Below are positions 1-6,440 of a DNA stretch of 13,097 nucleotides, one piece after another (positions within the stretch are counted from its first letter, which is position 1; the number at the start of each line of letters is the position of its first letter). This DNA is from CAZPQV01 sp964588705 (GTDB lineage Bacteria > Bacteroidota > Bacteroidia > Flavobacteriales > Weeksellaceae): positions 1 through 13,097 of the forward strand of contig CAZPQV010000058.1 in NCBI GenBank assembly GCA_964588705.1, in the 5' to 3' direction. The notes beneath the pieces were generated by a model. That model did no database searches. It was not told the DNA's origin and saw nothing but the letters and a program-made list of their open reading frames with translations. Made by a program: the position numbers and the translations under genes.

Positions 1-1364
1 TGATCAATGGAAAAACAGCCCAAATTTGCAAGACTATGCATAATAACAACCGATTCTCCATTTGCAATAACTCCGTCCAAGCCAAAATAATCTGAATAAT
101 AGAAAGTGGTTCCTATAAACTGTACTCTAATTCTGTATTCGTTAAGATTTACAGGATGTCCTGTTTTATTGGTTATTTCAATTGCTTTATTATAACCTGT
201 ACCCTCAATATATTTGGTGATTATTAAATCCTTTGCAAAAGAATCCGAAGTAATTGTTGTAGCTGTTAAATTGTTGCTTTTTACTGAAATATTATTCGAA
301 CTATCGTAAGCCGAAACCGTAAAATTATAGGTTGTAGAAGGATTAAGACCGTCTGCATAAAAGGAATTGGTGTTACTGTAACCAATATATAATCCGTTGT
401 TATAAATTTTATATCCAATAACATCGGTTTCTGTTGAAGCGGGCCATTCCAATTTAATAAAATTACTGCTGATTCGGCTTGCAGATAATGCTGTTGGAGC
501 AGATGGTGCAACAGCGTCGGTAGACTGCTTCCAGATCATATCGACAAATTCCGGATGATCGATAAATGGATTCCTGTTGCGCTGTACTTCATACACTTTG
601 TTATTTCTGTCAAGCTCTCTTGCTGAAACTTTGTCTAAAGCATGCCATTCCAAAAGCATTGGAAGAATCCAATCTTTAAAGGCTTTTTCTTCGGTCCCGT
701 CGAACATGCTTTCAGCTCTGCTAAAATTAAAGTTACCTAATTTCCCTTCGTATCGCACCGCAAAATACAGTAATGCTCTCGCAACATCTCCTTTGAATTC
801 ATCTATTGGTTCGAAGACCGTATAATTATGTCTCGCATCGCTATTAATCCCTAATTTTGAACCGTTTCGAAAAATCATTGTTGGCGTATTAACGGTTCCG
901 TAAGAAAAATTACTTCTTCTTTGGTTGATATAACCGTCAACAGGTATAACTGTGAACAAATCTGAATACATCGGATACTGTTCTCTGCTTCCTTCATCAA
1001 AAAAACTGCTTGGTATCATATGTTCACGGTTCCAATACTGTCCTTCAGCACTTGGAGACGTTGAACTTTGCAAGTCAGCTCTTGTGAATTCTTTATAATC
1101 AGGACCATCTGGAATTTCAGAATAAATGTCGACAACTGTGGTCGTATTTTCGGTTCCGTGATCGTAAAATTGATCAAGGTCTGTTACAAAATAAATATCC
1201 CTTAACTCACCATAATGACTGTTAAAGTTCTTGGAAATAATTTGATTCAGTTTTGATTTTAGCTGATATCCTGTAAGTCCGTCTGTACCGTCATAATAAC
1301 CTGCCGGTGCCTGCGCAAAAAGAAAAAACGGAAATAAAAATAAAGAAAATAGAAATTTTTTCAT
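1..1364 (-). CDS. Secreted endonuclease I family nuclease with FnIII and lamin-tail domains (3' end outside window)
   Basis: I translated the minus strand by hand; the frame is open from an ATG at 1364 to the window edge (454 residues, no stop reached). The N-terminus MKKFLFSLFLFPFFLFAQ is a signal peptide ending in the Ala-Gln typical of flavobacteria. Residues about 20-280 match the endonuclease I family: NREH at 112-115 (the His is the expected general base), then a DG-N-RRSN stretch, FEP at 184-186 followed by KGDVARA, and NRNPFIDHPEF at 263-273. Residues about 284-373 look like a fibronectin type III domain (APSAPTALSAS, the EW strand, the GYKIY strand). From about 378 (KDLIITKYIEG, KAIEITN) a lamin-tail (LTD) domain begins. 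The family cuts DNA or RNA non-specifically outside the cell. A C-terminal type IX secretion signal is expected beyond the window but is not seen. A TAnnTTTG box lies 15 nt before the ATG. Confidence 0.9.
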   Translation of the reverse strand, partial: MKKFLFSLFLFPFFLFAQAPAGYYDGTDGLTGYQLKSKLNQIISKNFNSHYGELRDIYFVTDLDQFYDHGTENTTTVVDIYSEIPDGPDYKEFTRADLQSSTSPSAEGQYWNREHMIPSSFFDEGSREQYPMYSDLFTVIPVDGYINQRRSNFSYGTVNTPTMIFRNGSKLGINSDARHNYTVFEPIDEFKGDVARALLYFAVRYEGKLGNFNFSRAESMFDGTEEKAFKDWILPMLLEWHALDKVSARELDRNNKVYEVQRNRNPFIDHPEFVDMIWKQSTDAVAPSAPTALSASRISSNFIKLEWPASTETDVIGYKIYNNGLYIGYSNTNSFYADGLNPSTTYNFTVSAYDSSNNISVKSNNLTATTITSDSFAKDLIITKYIEGTGYNKAIEITNKTGHPVNLNEYRIRVQFIGTTFYYSDYFGLDGVIANGESVVIMHSLANLGCFSID

Positions 1365-1379
1365 TCAGTACAATTTTTA

Positions 1380-1387
1380 CAAAGCTA
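1380..1387 (-). promoter_or_regulatory. Bacteroidota -7 promoter box for the endonuclease gene
   Basis: On the minus strand this reads TAGCTTTG, an exact fit to TAnnTTTG, with 15 nt between it and the ATG at 1364. No good -33 TTTG is visible about 20 nt upstream, so the call rests on the -7 box and its spacing. Confidence 0.5.
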
Positions 1388-1475
1388 ACTTATTCTAATT
1401 TTTTTAAAGAACATTTTATGTTAAAAAAACACAAACCAAACTTAAATCATCAAGGAGAAAATATATTTTTTTGGT

Positions 1476-1483
1476 TATATTTG
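1476..1483 (+). promoter_or_regulatory. Bacteroidota -7 promoter box for the acyl-CoA dehydrogenase gene
   Basis: TATATTTG matches TAnnTTTG exactly and lies 14 nt before the ATG at 1498. This favours 1498 over an in-frame TTG at 1471, which would start upstream of the box. The -33 element is not recognisable. Confidence 0.55.
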
Positions 1484-1497
1484 GGCAAATAAATTTT

Positions 1498-2637
1498 ATG
1501 AATACAGAAATGACCGATAACCTGGAGATGATAGCGCAAACTGCAAGGGATTTTGCAGAGAAAAAAATACGTCCGAATATTATGGAATGGGACGAAAGCC
1601 AAACCTTCCCTGTTGAACTTTTCCACGAATTGGGAGAAATGGGATTTATGGGAATTGTAATTCCTGAGGAATATGGCGGCTCCGGACTTGGATATCATGA
1701 ATATGTTACTATTCTTGATGAGATCTCCCAGGTTTGTGGTTCAATCGGTCTTTCAGTGGCTGCTCACAATTCGCTTTGCACCAATCATATTTATGAATTC
1801 GGAAACGAAGAGCAGCGCCATAAATGGTTGCCGAAACTTGCTACTGGAAAAGTAATCGGTGCTTGGGGACTTACGGAGCACAATACCGGTTCTGATTCCG
1901 GTGGAATGAGTACTACTGCTGTAAAAGATGGCGACGAATGGGTAATCAACGGTGCGAAAAATTTCATCACGCACGCTATTTCCGGAGAGATTGCAGTTGT
2001 AATGACAAGAACTGGAGAAAAAGGTGCAAGAAATAATTCCACAGCATTTGTCCTCGAAAAAGGAATGCCGGGATTTACTTCAGGAAAAAAAGAAAATAAA
2101 CTCGGAATGAGAGCTTCTGAAACAGCTGAACTTATATTCGATAATGTTCGTGTTCCGGATTCACACAGACTTGGTGAAGTTGGCGACGGTTTCAAACAGG
2201 CTATGAAAATTCTTGATGGTGGTAGAATTTCTATTGCTGCACTTAGTTTAGGGATTGCGAGAGGTGCTTATAAAGCCGCACTTAAATATTCCAAAGAAAG
2301 ACATCAGTTCGGAAGACCGATTAACGAGTTCCAGGCCGTAAACTTTATGCTTGCTGATATGGCAACGGAAATTGATGCTTCTGAACTTCTGATCAGACGT
2401 GCCGCAACCATGAAAAATGCAGGACAGAAAATGACACGTGAAGGCGCAATGGCAAAACTTTACGCTTCCGAAGCATCTGTAAGAATTTCGAATAATGCCG
2501 TTCAGATTTTCGGCGGTTACGGTTATTCAAAAGAATTCCCAGCTGAAAAATTCTACAGAGATTCCAAGCTTTGCACGATTGGAGAAGGAACTTCAGAAAT
2601 TCAGAGATTGGTTATCGGAAGGGATATTTCTAAATAA
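1498..2637 (+). CDS. Acyl-CoA dehydrogenase (short/branched-chain type)
   Basis: This 379-residue FAD flavoprotein should catalyse alpha,beta-dehydrogenation of acyl-CoA thioesters, passing electrons to ETF. All three family domains are present: an N-terminal helical domain (about 1-115), a beta domain with GAWGLTEHNTGSDSGG and the WVINGAKNFITHA strand, and a C-terminal helical domain from about 225 with RISIAALSLGIARGA, the ERHQFGRPI segment and QIFGGYGY. The C-terminal IGEGTSEIQR motif holds the Glu (E363) at the position of the catalytic base in short- and medium-chain members. Length is usual. I chose the ATG at 1498 because the predicted promoter lies just upstream; the ATG at 1510 is also possible. 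The gene appears monocistronic, with a hairpin terminator at 2659-2688. Substrate chain length cannot be told from sequence alone. Confidence 0.95.
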   Translation: MNTEMTDNLEMIAQTARDFAEKKIRPNIMEWDESQTFPVELFHELGEMGFMGIVIPEEYGGSGLGYHEYVTILDEISQVCGSIGLSVAAHNSLCTNHIYEFGNEEQRHKWLPKLATGKVIGAWGLTEHNTGSDSGGMSTTAVKDGDEWVINGAKNFITHAISGEIAVVMTRTGEKGARNNSTAFVLEKGMPGFTSGKKENKLGMRASETAELIFDNVRVPDSHRLGEVGDGFKQAMKILDGGRISIAALSLGIARGAYKAALKYSKERHQFGRPINEFQAVNFMLADMATEIDASELLIRRAATMKNAGQKMTREGAMAKLYASEASVRISNNAVQIFGGYGYSKEFPAEKFYRDSKLCTIGEGTSEIQRLVIGRDISK

Positions 2638-2658
2638 ATCAACCTTATTAATAAAGAC

Positions 2659-2688
2659 AAAAGTTCGGGTTAATCTCGGACTTTTTTT
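2659..2688 (+). terminator. Rho-independent terminator after the acyl-CoA dehydrogenase
   Basis: An 11-bp stem (2659-2669 with 2675-2685, including two G-T pairs) closes a TTAAT loop and runs into a T-tract ending at 2688. The T-tract abuts the next gene's promoter box, so termination and re-initiation are packed back to back. Confidence 0.8.
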
Positions 2689-2695
2689 ATATTTG
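2688..2695 (+). promoter_or_regulatory. Bacteroidota -7 promoter box for the NTP pyrophosphohydrolase operon
   Basis: TATATTTG fits TAnnTTTG exactly and lies 15 nt before the ATG at 2711. A TTCG at 2664-2667, 20 nt upstream, is one mismatch from the -33 TTTG. The 20 bp at 2691-2710 are identical to 6422-6441 ahead of the thioesterase. Confidence 0.6.
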
Positions 2696-2710
2696 TTTAA
2701 ATTTAAATTA

Positions 2711-3178
2711 ATGGAGAAAATTGACAGTCTGAACCAAGTTGCAGAATTCCACAAAACCTTTAATGCACCTATTTTAAAGCATCCACAAATTCCGTCAAAG
2801 GAACGATGTGATTTAAGGGTGATGTTGCTTCAGGAAGAACTGGACGAGTTGAAACAGGCCATTGCAGACAACGACATCATAGAAATTGCCGATGCTTTGT
2901 GCGACTTGCAATATGTTTTAAGTGGTGCTGTTTTGGAGTTTGGTTTGGGTGAAAAGTTCGTGACCCTTTTCAACGAGGTACAGCGCTCCAATATGTCGAA
3001 AGCGTGTTCTACACAAGACGAGGCCGACAAAACCATCGAATTTTACAAAGGAAAAGGTGAAGATGCTTATTCTGAAGTTTCAGGAGAAAAAATCAATGTT
3101 CACCGTATTTCCGACAATAAAGTTTTGAAAAGCGTCAACTACTCTCCTGCCGATTTAAAATCAATTATTGAAAACTAA
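2711..3178 (+). CDS. All-alpha NTP pyrophosphohydrolase (MazG-like / PRA-PH superfamily)
   Basis: The 155-residue product has the Mg2+-binding signature of all-alpha NTP pyrophosphatases: an EELDEL helix followed by IIEIADALCDLQYV (EExxE ... ExxD), plus a downstream EVQRSNMSK segment seen in DR2231-like members. Such enzymes hydrolyse (d)NTPs to NMP and pyrophosphate, often as nucleotide-pool clean-up. The open frame runs upstream to 2495, inside the dehydrogenase gene and across its terminator, but the ATG at 2711 follows the promoter and begins the conserved part. It is the first gene of a tight unit, with 5 nt to the next gene. The preferred nucleotide is not evident. Confidence 0.85.
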   Translation: MEKIDSLNQVAEFHKTFNAPILKHPQIPSKERCDLRVMLLQEELDELKQAIADNDIIEIADALCDLQYVLSGAVLEFGLGEKFVTLFNEVQRSNMSKACSTQDEADKTIEFYKGKGEDAYSEVSGEKINVHRISDNKVLKSVNYSPADLKSIIEN

Positions 3179-3183
3179 ATGTT

Positions 3184-3750
3184 ATGAAAAAAATATTTAA
3201 AAATTTATTAACTGTTTCCGTATTAGTATTTGCTTTACAATCCTGCAAATCTCAGGAAAAGGTGGTGGTAAACCGTGAAGTAGAAACTCAAAGAGACGGA
3301 AAAATGCTTTTAGGACAGCAAACTTTGGATCAATTCCTGAAAGAACCTTACGACAGCTGGTATAACGAAGAATACAGTAATTACCAAATTGATGAAGAAA
3401 GTATCCGGGATTTGAGAAAGGAAAAATTTACATCACATCAGCTCATTGTATTCCTTGGAACTTGGTGCAGCGACAGCCATAGAGAATTTCCGAGACTGAT
3501 GAGAATTCTTGATGAAATGAAATTCCCGAACGAAAAATTAACCGTTTACGGCTTGAACCGAAAATACGAATCGCCAAGTGGTGAAGAAGGTAAATACAAC
3601 ATTCAAAGGGTACCAACCATCATCGTGAAAAAATACGGAAGAGAACTTGGCAGAATTATTGAATTTCCTAAATCAGGTTATTTGGAAAAAGACCTGCTAG
3701 AAATTGTAAGGAAAAGAGATACATCTATTTCAGATATTTTGAAAAAATAA
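3184..3750 (+). CDS. Thioredoxin-like lipoprotein with a single active-site cysteine
   Basis: This 188-residue protein starts with a lipoprotein signal peptide: a basic MKK, a hydrophobic core and the lipobox LQSC with C21 as the lipidated residue. It should therefore be anchored in the envelope facing the periplasm or the surface. Residues about 75-185 have a thioredoxin fold: LIVFLGTWCSDS (W94, C95) and a cis-proline motif VPTIIV. The active site is WCSDS rather than WCxxC, so the resolving cysteine is missing. It may act as a monothiol reductant, a chaperone or a non-redox thioredoxin-like protein. It lies 5 nt after the pyrophosphohydrolase gene and 1 nt before the DUF4230 gene. Confidence 0.8.
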   Translation: MKKIFKNLLTVSVLVFALQSCKSQEKVVVNREVETQRDGKMLLGQQTLDQFLKEPYDSWYNEEYSNYQIDEESIRDLRKEKFTSHQLIVFLGTWCSDSHREFPRLMRILDEMKFPNEKLTVYGLNRKYESPSGEEGKYNIQRVPTIIVKKYGRELGRIIEFPKSGYLEKDLLEIVRKRDTSISDILKK

Positions 3751-3751
3751 A

Positions 3752-4369
3752 GTGAGAGACAAGAAAAACATCATCATCGCATTTTTAGTTGGAGTAATCA
3801 TCACATTACTCCTTTTTTTCCTTATTAAATCTATTGCTGCAAAGAGCGATGATAAAATTCAGAACGATTTTTACATCATCACCAATCAGATTAAAAAGAT
3901 GAATAAAATGGTGGTTGTAGAACAGGATTTCTCGAGTATGCAAAAGACAAAAATCACTTCCGAACTGTTGGGCGGCGGCATTCTTCCTCCGATGCAGAAA
4001 GAGATTATCACCTTCACAAAGACCAATGCACAGGTCTCCTACGATTTAAATAAAATGAAAATTGAAGTAGACAGCATTGGAAAAAAACTGATTCTTTCTG
4101 AACTTCCGAATCCTGAAATTCGAGTGATTCCAAGCGTAGAAATTCAGTCGATGGACGATTCTTTTTTCGACCGGTTTAATCAGGAAGACATCAGAAGAAT
4201 CACTCAGAATGCAAAAAATAATGCCGAAAAAACGGTAAACCGAGACCAGTTAATTCGCGAAAGTAAAAAACAATTATTGGATAATCTGAACCAAATTTTC
4301 GTTTTGGCAAAGGCTTTGAATTATAAGATTGAAGACAAAACCGGAACAATCGATGTTTCGCAACTCTAA
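3752..4369 (+). CDS. Membrane-anchored DUF4230 domain protein
   Basis: The 205-residue product starts at a GTG one base after the preceding stop. The next in-frame ATG (3899) would delete the membrane helix, so GTG is preferred. Residues 1-5 are basic (RDKK), followed by one transmembrane helix (about 6-27, IIIAFLVGVIITLLLFFLI), and the rest is predicted to lie outside the cytoplasm. The body resembles the DUF4230 family: a central beta-rich part (KMVVVEQDF, KIEVDSIGKKLILSELPNPEI) and a C-terminal helical region rich in Asn, Lys and Gln (NAKNNAEKTVNRDQL). The function is unknown. Its tight linkage to the thioredoxin-like lipoprotein suggests an envelope role, which is inference. Confidence 0.75.
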   Translation: MRDKKNIIIAFLVGVIITLLLFFLIKSIAAKSDDKIQNDFYIITNQIKKMNKMVVVEQDFSSMQKTKITSELLGGGILPPMQKEIITFTKTNAQVSYDLNKMKIEVDSIGKKLILSELPNPEIRVIPSVEIQSMDDSFFDRFNQEDIRRITQNAKNNAEKTVNRDQLIRESKKQLLDNLNQIFVLAKALNYKIEDKTGTIDVSQL

Positions 4370-4380
4370 AACGAAATATT

Positions 4381-4584
4381 ATGGAACCAAACAAAAAAGA
4401 AAAACCCGAAAAGATAAGCGAAGCCGAACGTAAAAAACAATTTCAGGACTTCCCTAATCTCCCGGCAGCAAGCGAAAAGAAAAGTCCGCCGGACATCAAT
4501 AAGAAAGATATTCTGAAGTCATCAAAACTTACGGAAACCGGTAAAACCGATAATACAGAACAACATAATGAAAGCGGAAATTAA
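4381..4584 (+). CDS. Small charged, probably disordered hypothetical protein
   Basis: I do not recognise this 67-residue product. It is rich in Lys, Glu, Pro, Ser and Asn, lacks aromatics apart from two Phe near the middle, and has no signal peptide or membrane helix, so it is likely unstructured and cytoplasmic. It is probably real because it begins 11 nt after the DUF4230 gene in the same direction, has an ATG start, and ends inside the loop of the operon terminator. The composition could also suit a linker-like accessory to its neighbours. No function is offered. Confidence 0.55.
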   Translation: MEPNKKEKPEKISEAERKKQFQDFPNLPAASEKKSPPDINKKDILKSSKLTETGKTDNTEQHNESGN

Positions 4585-4596
4585 TCCGCTTTTTTT
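4571..4596 (+). terminator. Rho-independent terminator closing the four-gene operon
   Basis: An 8-bp perfect stem (AAAGCGGA 4571-4578 with TCCGCTTT 4585-4592) around an AATTAA loop runs into a T-tract to 4596. The last gene's TAA (4582-4584) lies in the loop. Confidence 0.8.
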
Positions 4597-4786
4597 GTTA
4601 AATACAGTTAATTAAAACCCCTGTCTACGACGCTTTTGTTAAATAGATTTAAACTCTCATAAACTTTAATAACAAAAGTGAATTTGTCATCCTTTTTGCA
4701 ATAAACCTACTGTTAATAAATGATTATAATGCTAATGCAATAATCGATAAAATTATAGTTTACTATACAAGTTTCATAATTTTAAG

Positions 4787-4820
4787 TTCCGACTTCAGTT
4801 TTACTGAGGTCGGAATTTTT
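4787..4820. terminator. Strong hairpin between convergent transcripts
   Basis: A 13-bp stem with one G-T pair (4787-4799 with 4803-4815) closes a TTT loop. It lies directly after the stop of the minus-strand aldo/keto reductase gene and should end that transcript. The best T-tract is on the plus side (4816-4821), whereas the minus side has only a mixed AT tail. It may therefore act in both directions or mainly stop plus-strand readthrough. Confidence 0.65.
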
Positions 4821-5686
4821 TATGGAATCCGTTTTCCGGCACTCGCTTCCAAAAGCATGAACCAGTCTTCCCTTTCAAGATTTATTGCTAAAGCTTTTTT
4901 TAATTTTGAAATATTCTCAGATCTTGATGTTCCAACTACAGGAAGTATTCCTGCAGGATGTTTCAGCAAAAATGCCAGAAGAATTTGGTTTTCTTGTGCA
5001 TTATATTTTTCACAAAATTGATTTATAATCGGTTTCAATCTTTCATTTTGTTCTGTTTCTGCACTGAAATAATTCCCTAATACCGAATAAGCCATCGGTT
5101 TTAAACGATGCATCATCATTTGATCTAAAGTGCCGTCGTAGAAAGCCTTGGTTTCATTTAAAGAGATCTCCACCTGGTTCGTTACCAAAAAAGGAAAATA
5201 CTGATGAATCAAATCAAACTGCGAAGTTGTAAAATTGCTCACGCCAAACTCTCTCACCTTTCCATTAATTCTCAAAATACTGAAAGCTGTCGCAATTTCC
5301 TCAGGATCCATCAATGGTGACGGACGGTGAAGAAGCAGTAAATCAAGATAATCTGTCTGTAAATTCTGCAGACTTTCATCCACACAATTCAAAATATATT
5401 CTTTGGAATAATTGTAAGATTTTAAAGTGTAGGGTTTCTCTCCTCCCGGATATTCAATCCCGCATTTTGAAATGAGCTGATAAGAATTTCGGTCAATATT
5501 CATTTTGGAAACAGCATCACCAAACAGTTTTTCGGTCGTATAACCGCCATAAATATCGGCGTGATCAAAGCTATATAAACCCTTATTCAATGAGGTTTCA
5601 ATAAGTTTCTGAACTGTATTTTCTGAGTGATTGGCGCCCCAAATTCCCCAACGCATTGTGCCAATTATTATTGGTGAAAAATTCAT
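4820..5686 (-). CDS. Aldo/keto reductase (YdhF-like)
   Basis: This 288-residue NADPH-dependent oxidoreductase has the (beta/alpha)8 family hallmarks. The catalytic tetrad is visible as D41 and Y46 (FDHADIYGG), K74 (LISKCG) and H120 (LLLLHRPS). GVSNF marks the next strand, and NQVEISL and VVGTSRSENI form the cofactor-binding end. The HRPSPLMDPEE segment and the opening IIIGTMRWGIW resemble E. coli YdhF. It probably reduces small carbonyl compounds in the cytoplasm; the substrate is not evident. It starts at ATG 5686, with a TAATTTTG promoter box 16 nt upstream, and is divergent from the gene at 5714 with only 27 nt between start codons. Confidence 0.92.
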   Translation of the reverse strand: MNFSPIIIGTMRWGIWGANHSENTVQKLIETSLNKGLYSFDHADIYGGYTTEKLFGDAVSKMNIDRNSYQLISKCGIEYPGGEKPYTLKSYNYSKEYILNCVDESLQNLQTDYLDLLLLHRPSPLMDPEEIATAFSILRINGKVREFGVSNFTTSQFDLIHQYFPFLVTNQVEISLNETKAFYDGTLDQMMMHRLKPMAYSVLGNYFSAETEQNERLKPIINQFCEKYNAQENQILLAFLLKHPAGILPVVGTSRSENISKLKKALAINLEREDWFMLLEASAGKRIP

Positions 5687-5691
5687 AATTT

Positions 5692-5710
5692 TAGATTTTA
5701 AACAAAATTA
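5692..5710. promoter_or_regulatory. Overlapping divergent promoters for the aldo/keto reductase and the DUF6157-like gene
   Basis: On the minus strand 5710-5703 reads TAATTTTG, an exact TAnnTTTG lying 16 nt before the ATG at 5686; an ATTG 20 nt further upstream (5734-5731) is one mismatch from the -33 element. On the plus strand 5692-5699 reads TAGATTTT, one base off the consensus and 14 nt before the ATG at 5714. The two polymerase sites would overlap. The plus-strand box is the weaker call. Confidence 0.5.
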
Positions 5711-5713
5711 GAA

Positions 5714-6127
5714 ATGAAAATTCATTCTACCAATTATAAGAATGTGTTTATCGAAATAGCTGACGACTGCCCGGTTTCTGCCGCAGTTTCTCCACAGCAA
5801 AAAACACCAAAAACGGTTGCAGAAATGCAGTATGAAATGATTTCAAAAAACCCTTATAAATACACTTCGGATGATGTGATTTTTGAAACATTTGCTTTAA
5901 AGAATGACATAACCGATAACGAAAAACCGGCAGCAAAAAATCAGTTTTTTTCAAAAGGACAGGCTTGTTTTCGTTCTTCGCCTTTAGCAAAAAGATATGG
6001 CTTTGGATTTCATCATAATTCCGACGGAACAGTTGCGATTTATCCAGTAGAAAGCGCTGAATATCAGCGTTTTTTGAATGATGAAAATGTGAAAAAAGTA
6101 AAAGCAATGCGTTCTAAAAGAGCTTAA
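5714..6127 (+). CDS. DUF6157-like small conserved protein
   Basis: This 137-residue product opens with HSTNYKNVFIEIADDCPVSA and contains TVAEMQYEMISKNPYKYTSDDVIFETFA, then FFSKGQACFRSSPLAKRYGFGFHH and IYPVESAEYQRF. I recognise this as a widespread uncharacterised family that I believe is DUF6157, from memory and without a search. There is no signal peptide or membrane helix, so it is likely cytoplasmic. The paired basic and aromatic residues around SPLAKRYGFGFHHNSDG are the best conserved part and might form a ligand or nucleic-acid site, which is speculative. It is transcribed away from the aldo/keto reductase, and no hairpin terminator is visible after it. Confidence 0.8.
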   Translation: MKIHSTNYKNVFIEIADDCPVSAAVSPQQKTPKTVAEMQYEMISKNPYKYTSDDVIFETFALKNDITDNEKPAAKNQFFSKGQACFRSSPLAKRYGFGFHHNSDGTVAIYPVESAEYQRFLNDENVKKVKAMRSKRA

Positions 6128-6130
6128 GTT

Positions 6131-6360
6131 CCACGAATGCACGAATAATGCAATTATTTTTAAAAAGGTAAAATGAGTATCTACTCTTTGTGTGTTATCA
6201 GAAATAACCAGAGTCTTTGTCATTCCGTAGGAATCTAATCAATTGTTATTCTGTGTGTTAAGATTCCTACATAATGACTAAATCAGGTTTTAAATTAACA
6301 AATAACTAAAATAGAATTTCAGAAAAATATAAAGATGTAATAATATTCGTGCATTCGTGG
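6131..6360. repeat. MITE-like inverted-repeat element filling the gene-free stretch 6128-6440
   Basis: The 17 bases at 6131-6147 (CCACGAATGCACGAATA) return as a perfect reverse complement at 6344-6360, bounding 230 bp. Inside, 6219-6236 and 6261-6278 form a second inverted repeat: GTCATT and TAGGAATCT pair perfectly across a 3-nt mismatch. A small hairpin, GTTAT/ATAAC, lies at 6194-6208. No coding frame is supported in it. The GTCATTCCG...GGAATCT and CACGAAT-type strings resemble dispersed intergenic repeats I recall from flavobacterial genomes. No target-site duplication is evident at the ends, so mobility is inferred only. Confidence 0.6.
6219..6278. repeat. Internal inverted repeat of the element
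   Basis: The arms at 6219-6236 and 6261-6278 (9 + 6 paired bases around a 3-base mismatch) enclose a 24-nt loop. The transcript could fold into a long imperfect hairpin on either strand. Confidence 0.7.
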
Positions 6361-6418
6361 CAAACATTATTCATTTCATCAATTAATCAAGTCCATTGAT
6401 TTCTCTCAAAAATTGAGG

Positions 6419-6426
6419 TAAATTTG
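6419..6426 (+). promoter_or_regulatory. Bacteroidota -7 promoter box for the thioesterase gene
   Basis: TAAATTTG matches TAnnTTTG exactly, 14 nt before the ATG at 6441. ATTG at 6395-6398, 20 nt upstream, is one mismatch from the -33 TTTG. The box begins about 60 nt after the end of the inverted-repeat element. Confidence 0.6.
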
Positions 6427-6440
6427 TTTAAATTTAAATT

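Noticed and set aside
577..825. Plus-strand 82-residue open frame
   Set aside because: It is antisense to the well-supported endonuclease domain and has no recognisable protein pattern.
1471..1497. TTG start of the acyl-CoA dehydrogenase at 1471
   Set aside because: It lies on or before the predicted promoter box, and the extra residues do not match the family.
2495..2710. Upstream extension of the pyrophosphohydrolase frame
   Set aside because: It lies inside the acyl-CoA dehydrogenase gene and across its terminator, and the conserved protein starts at 2711.
5748..6223. Minus-strand open frames opposite the DUF6157-like gene
   Set aside because: They are antisense to a conserved gene and run into the inverted-repeat element; the composition is not protein-like.
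6128..6440. CRISPR array or tandem repeat array in the longest spacer
   Set aside because: The repeats are inverted rather than direct and regular, and there are no spacers between identical units.
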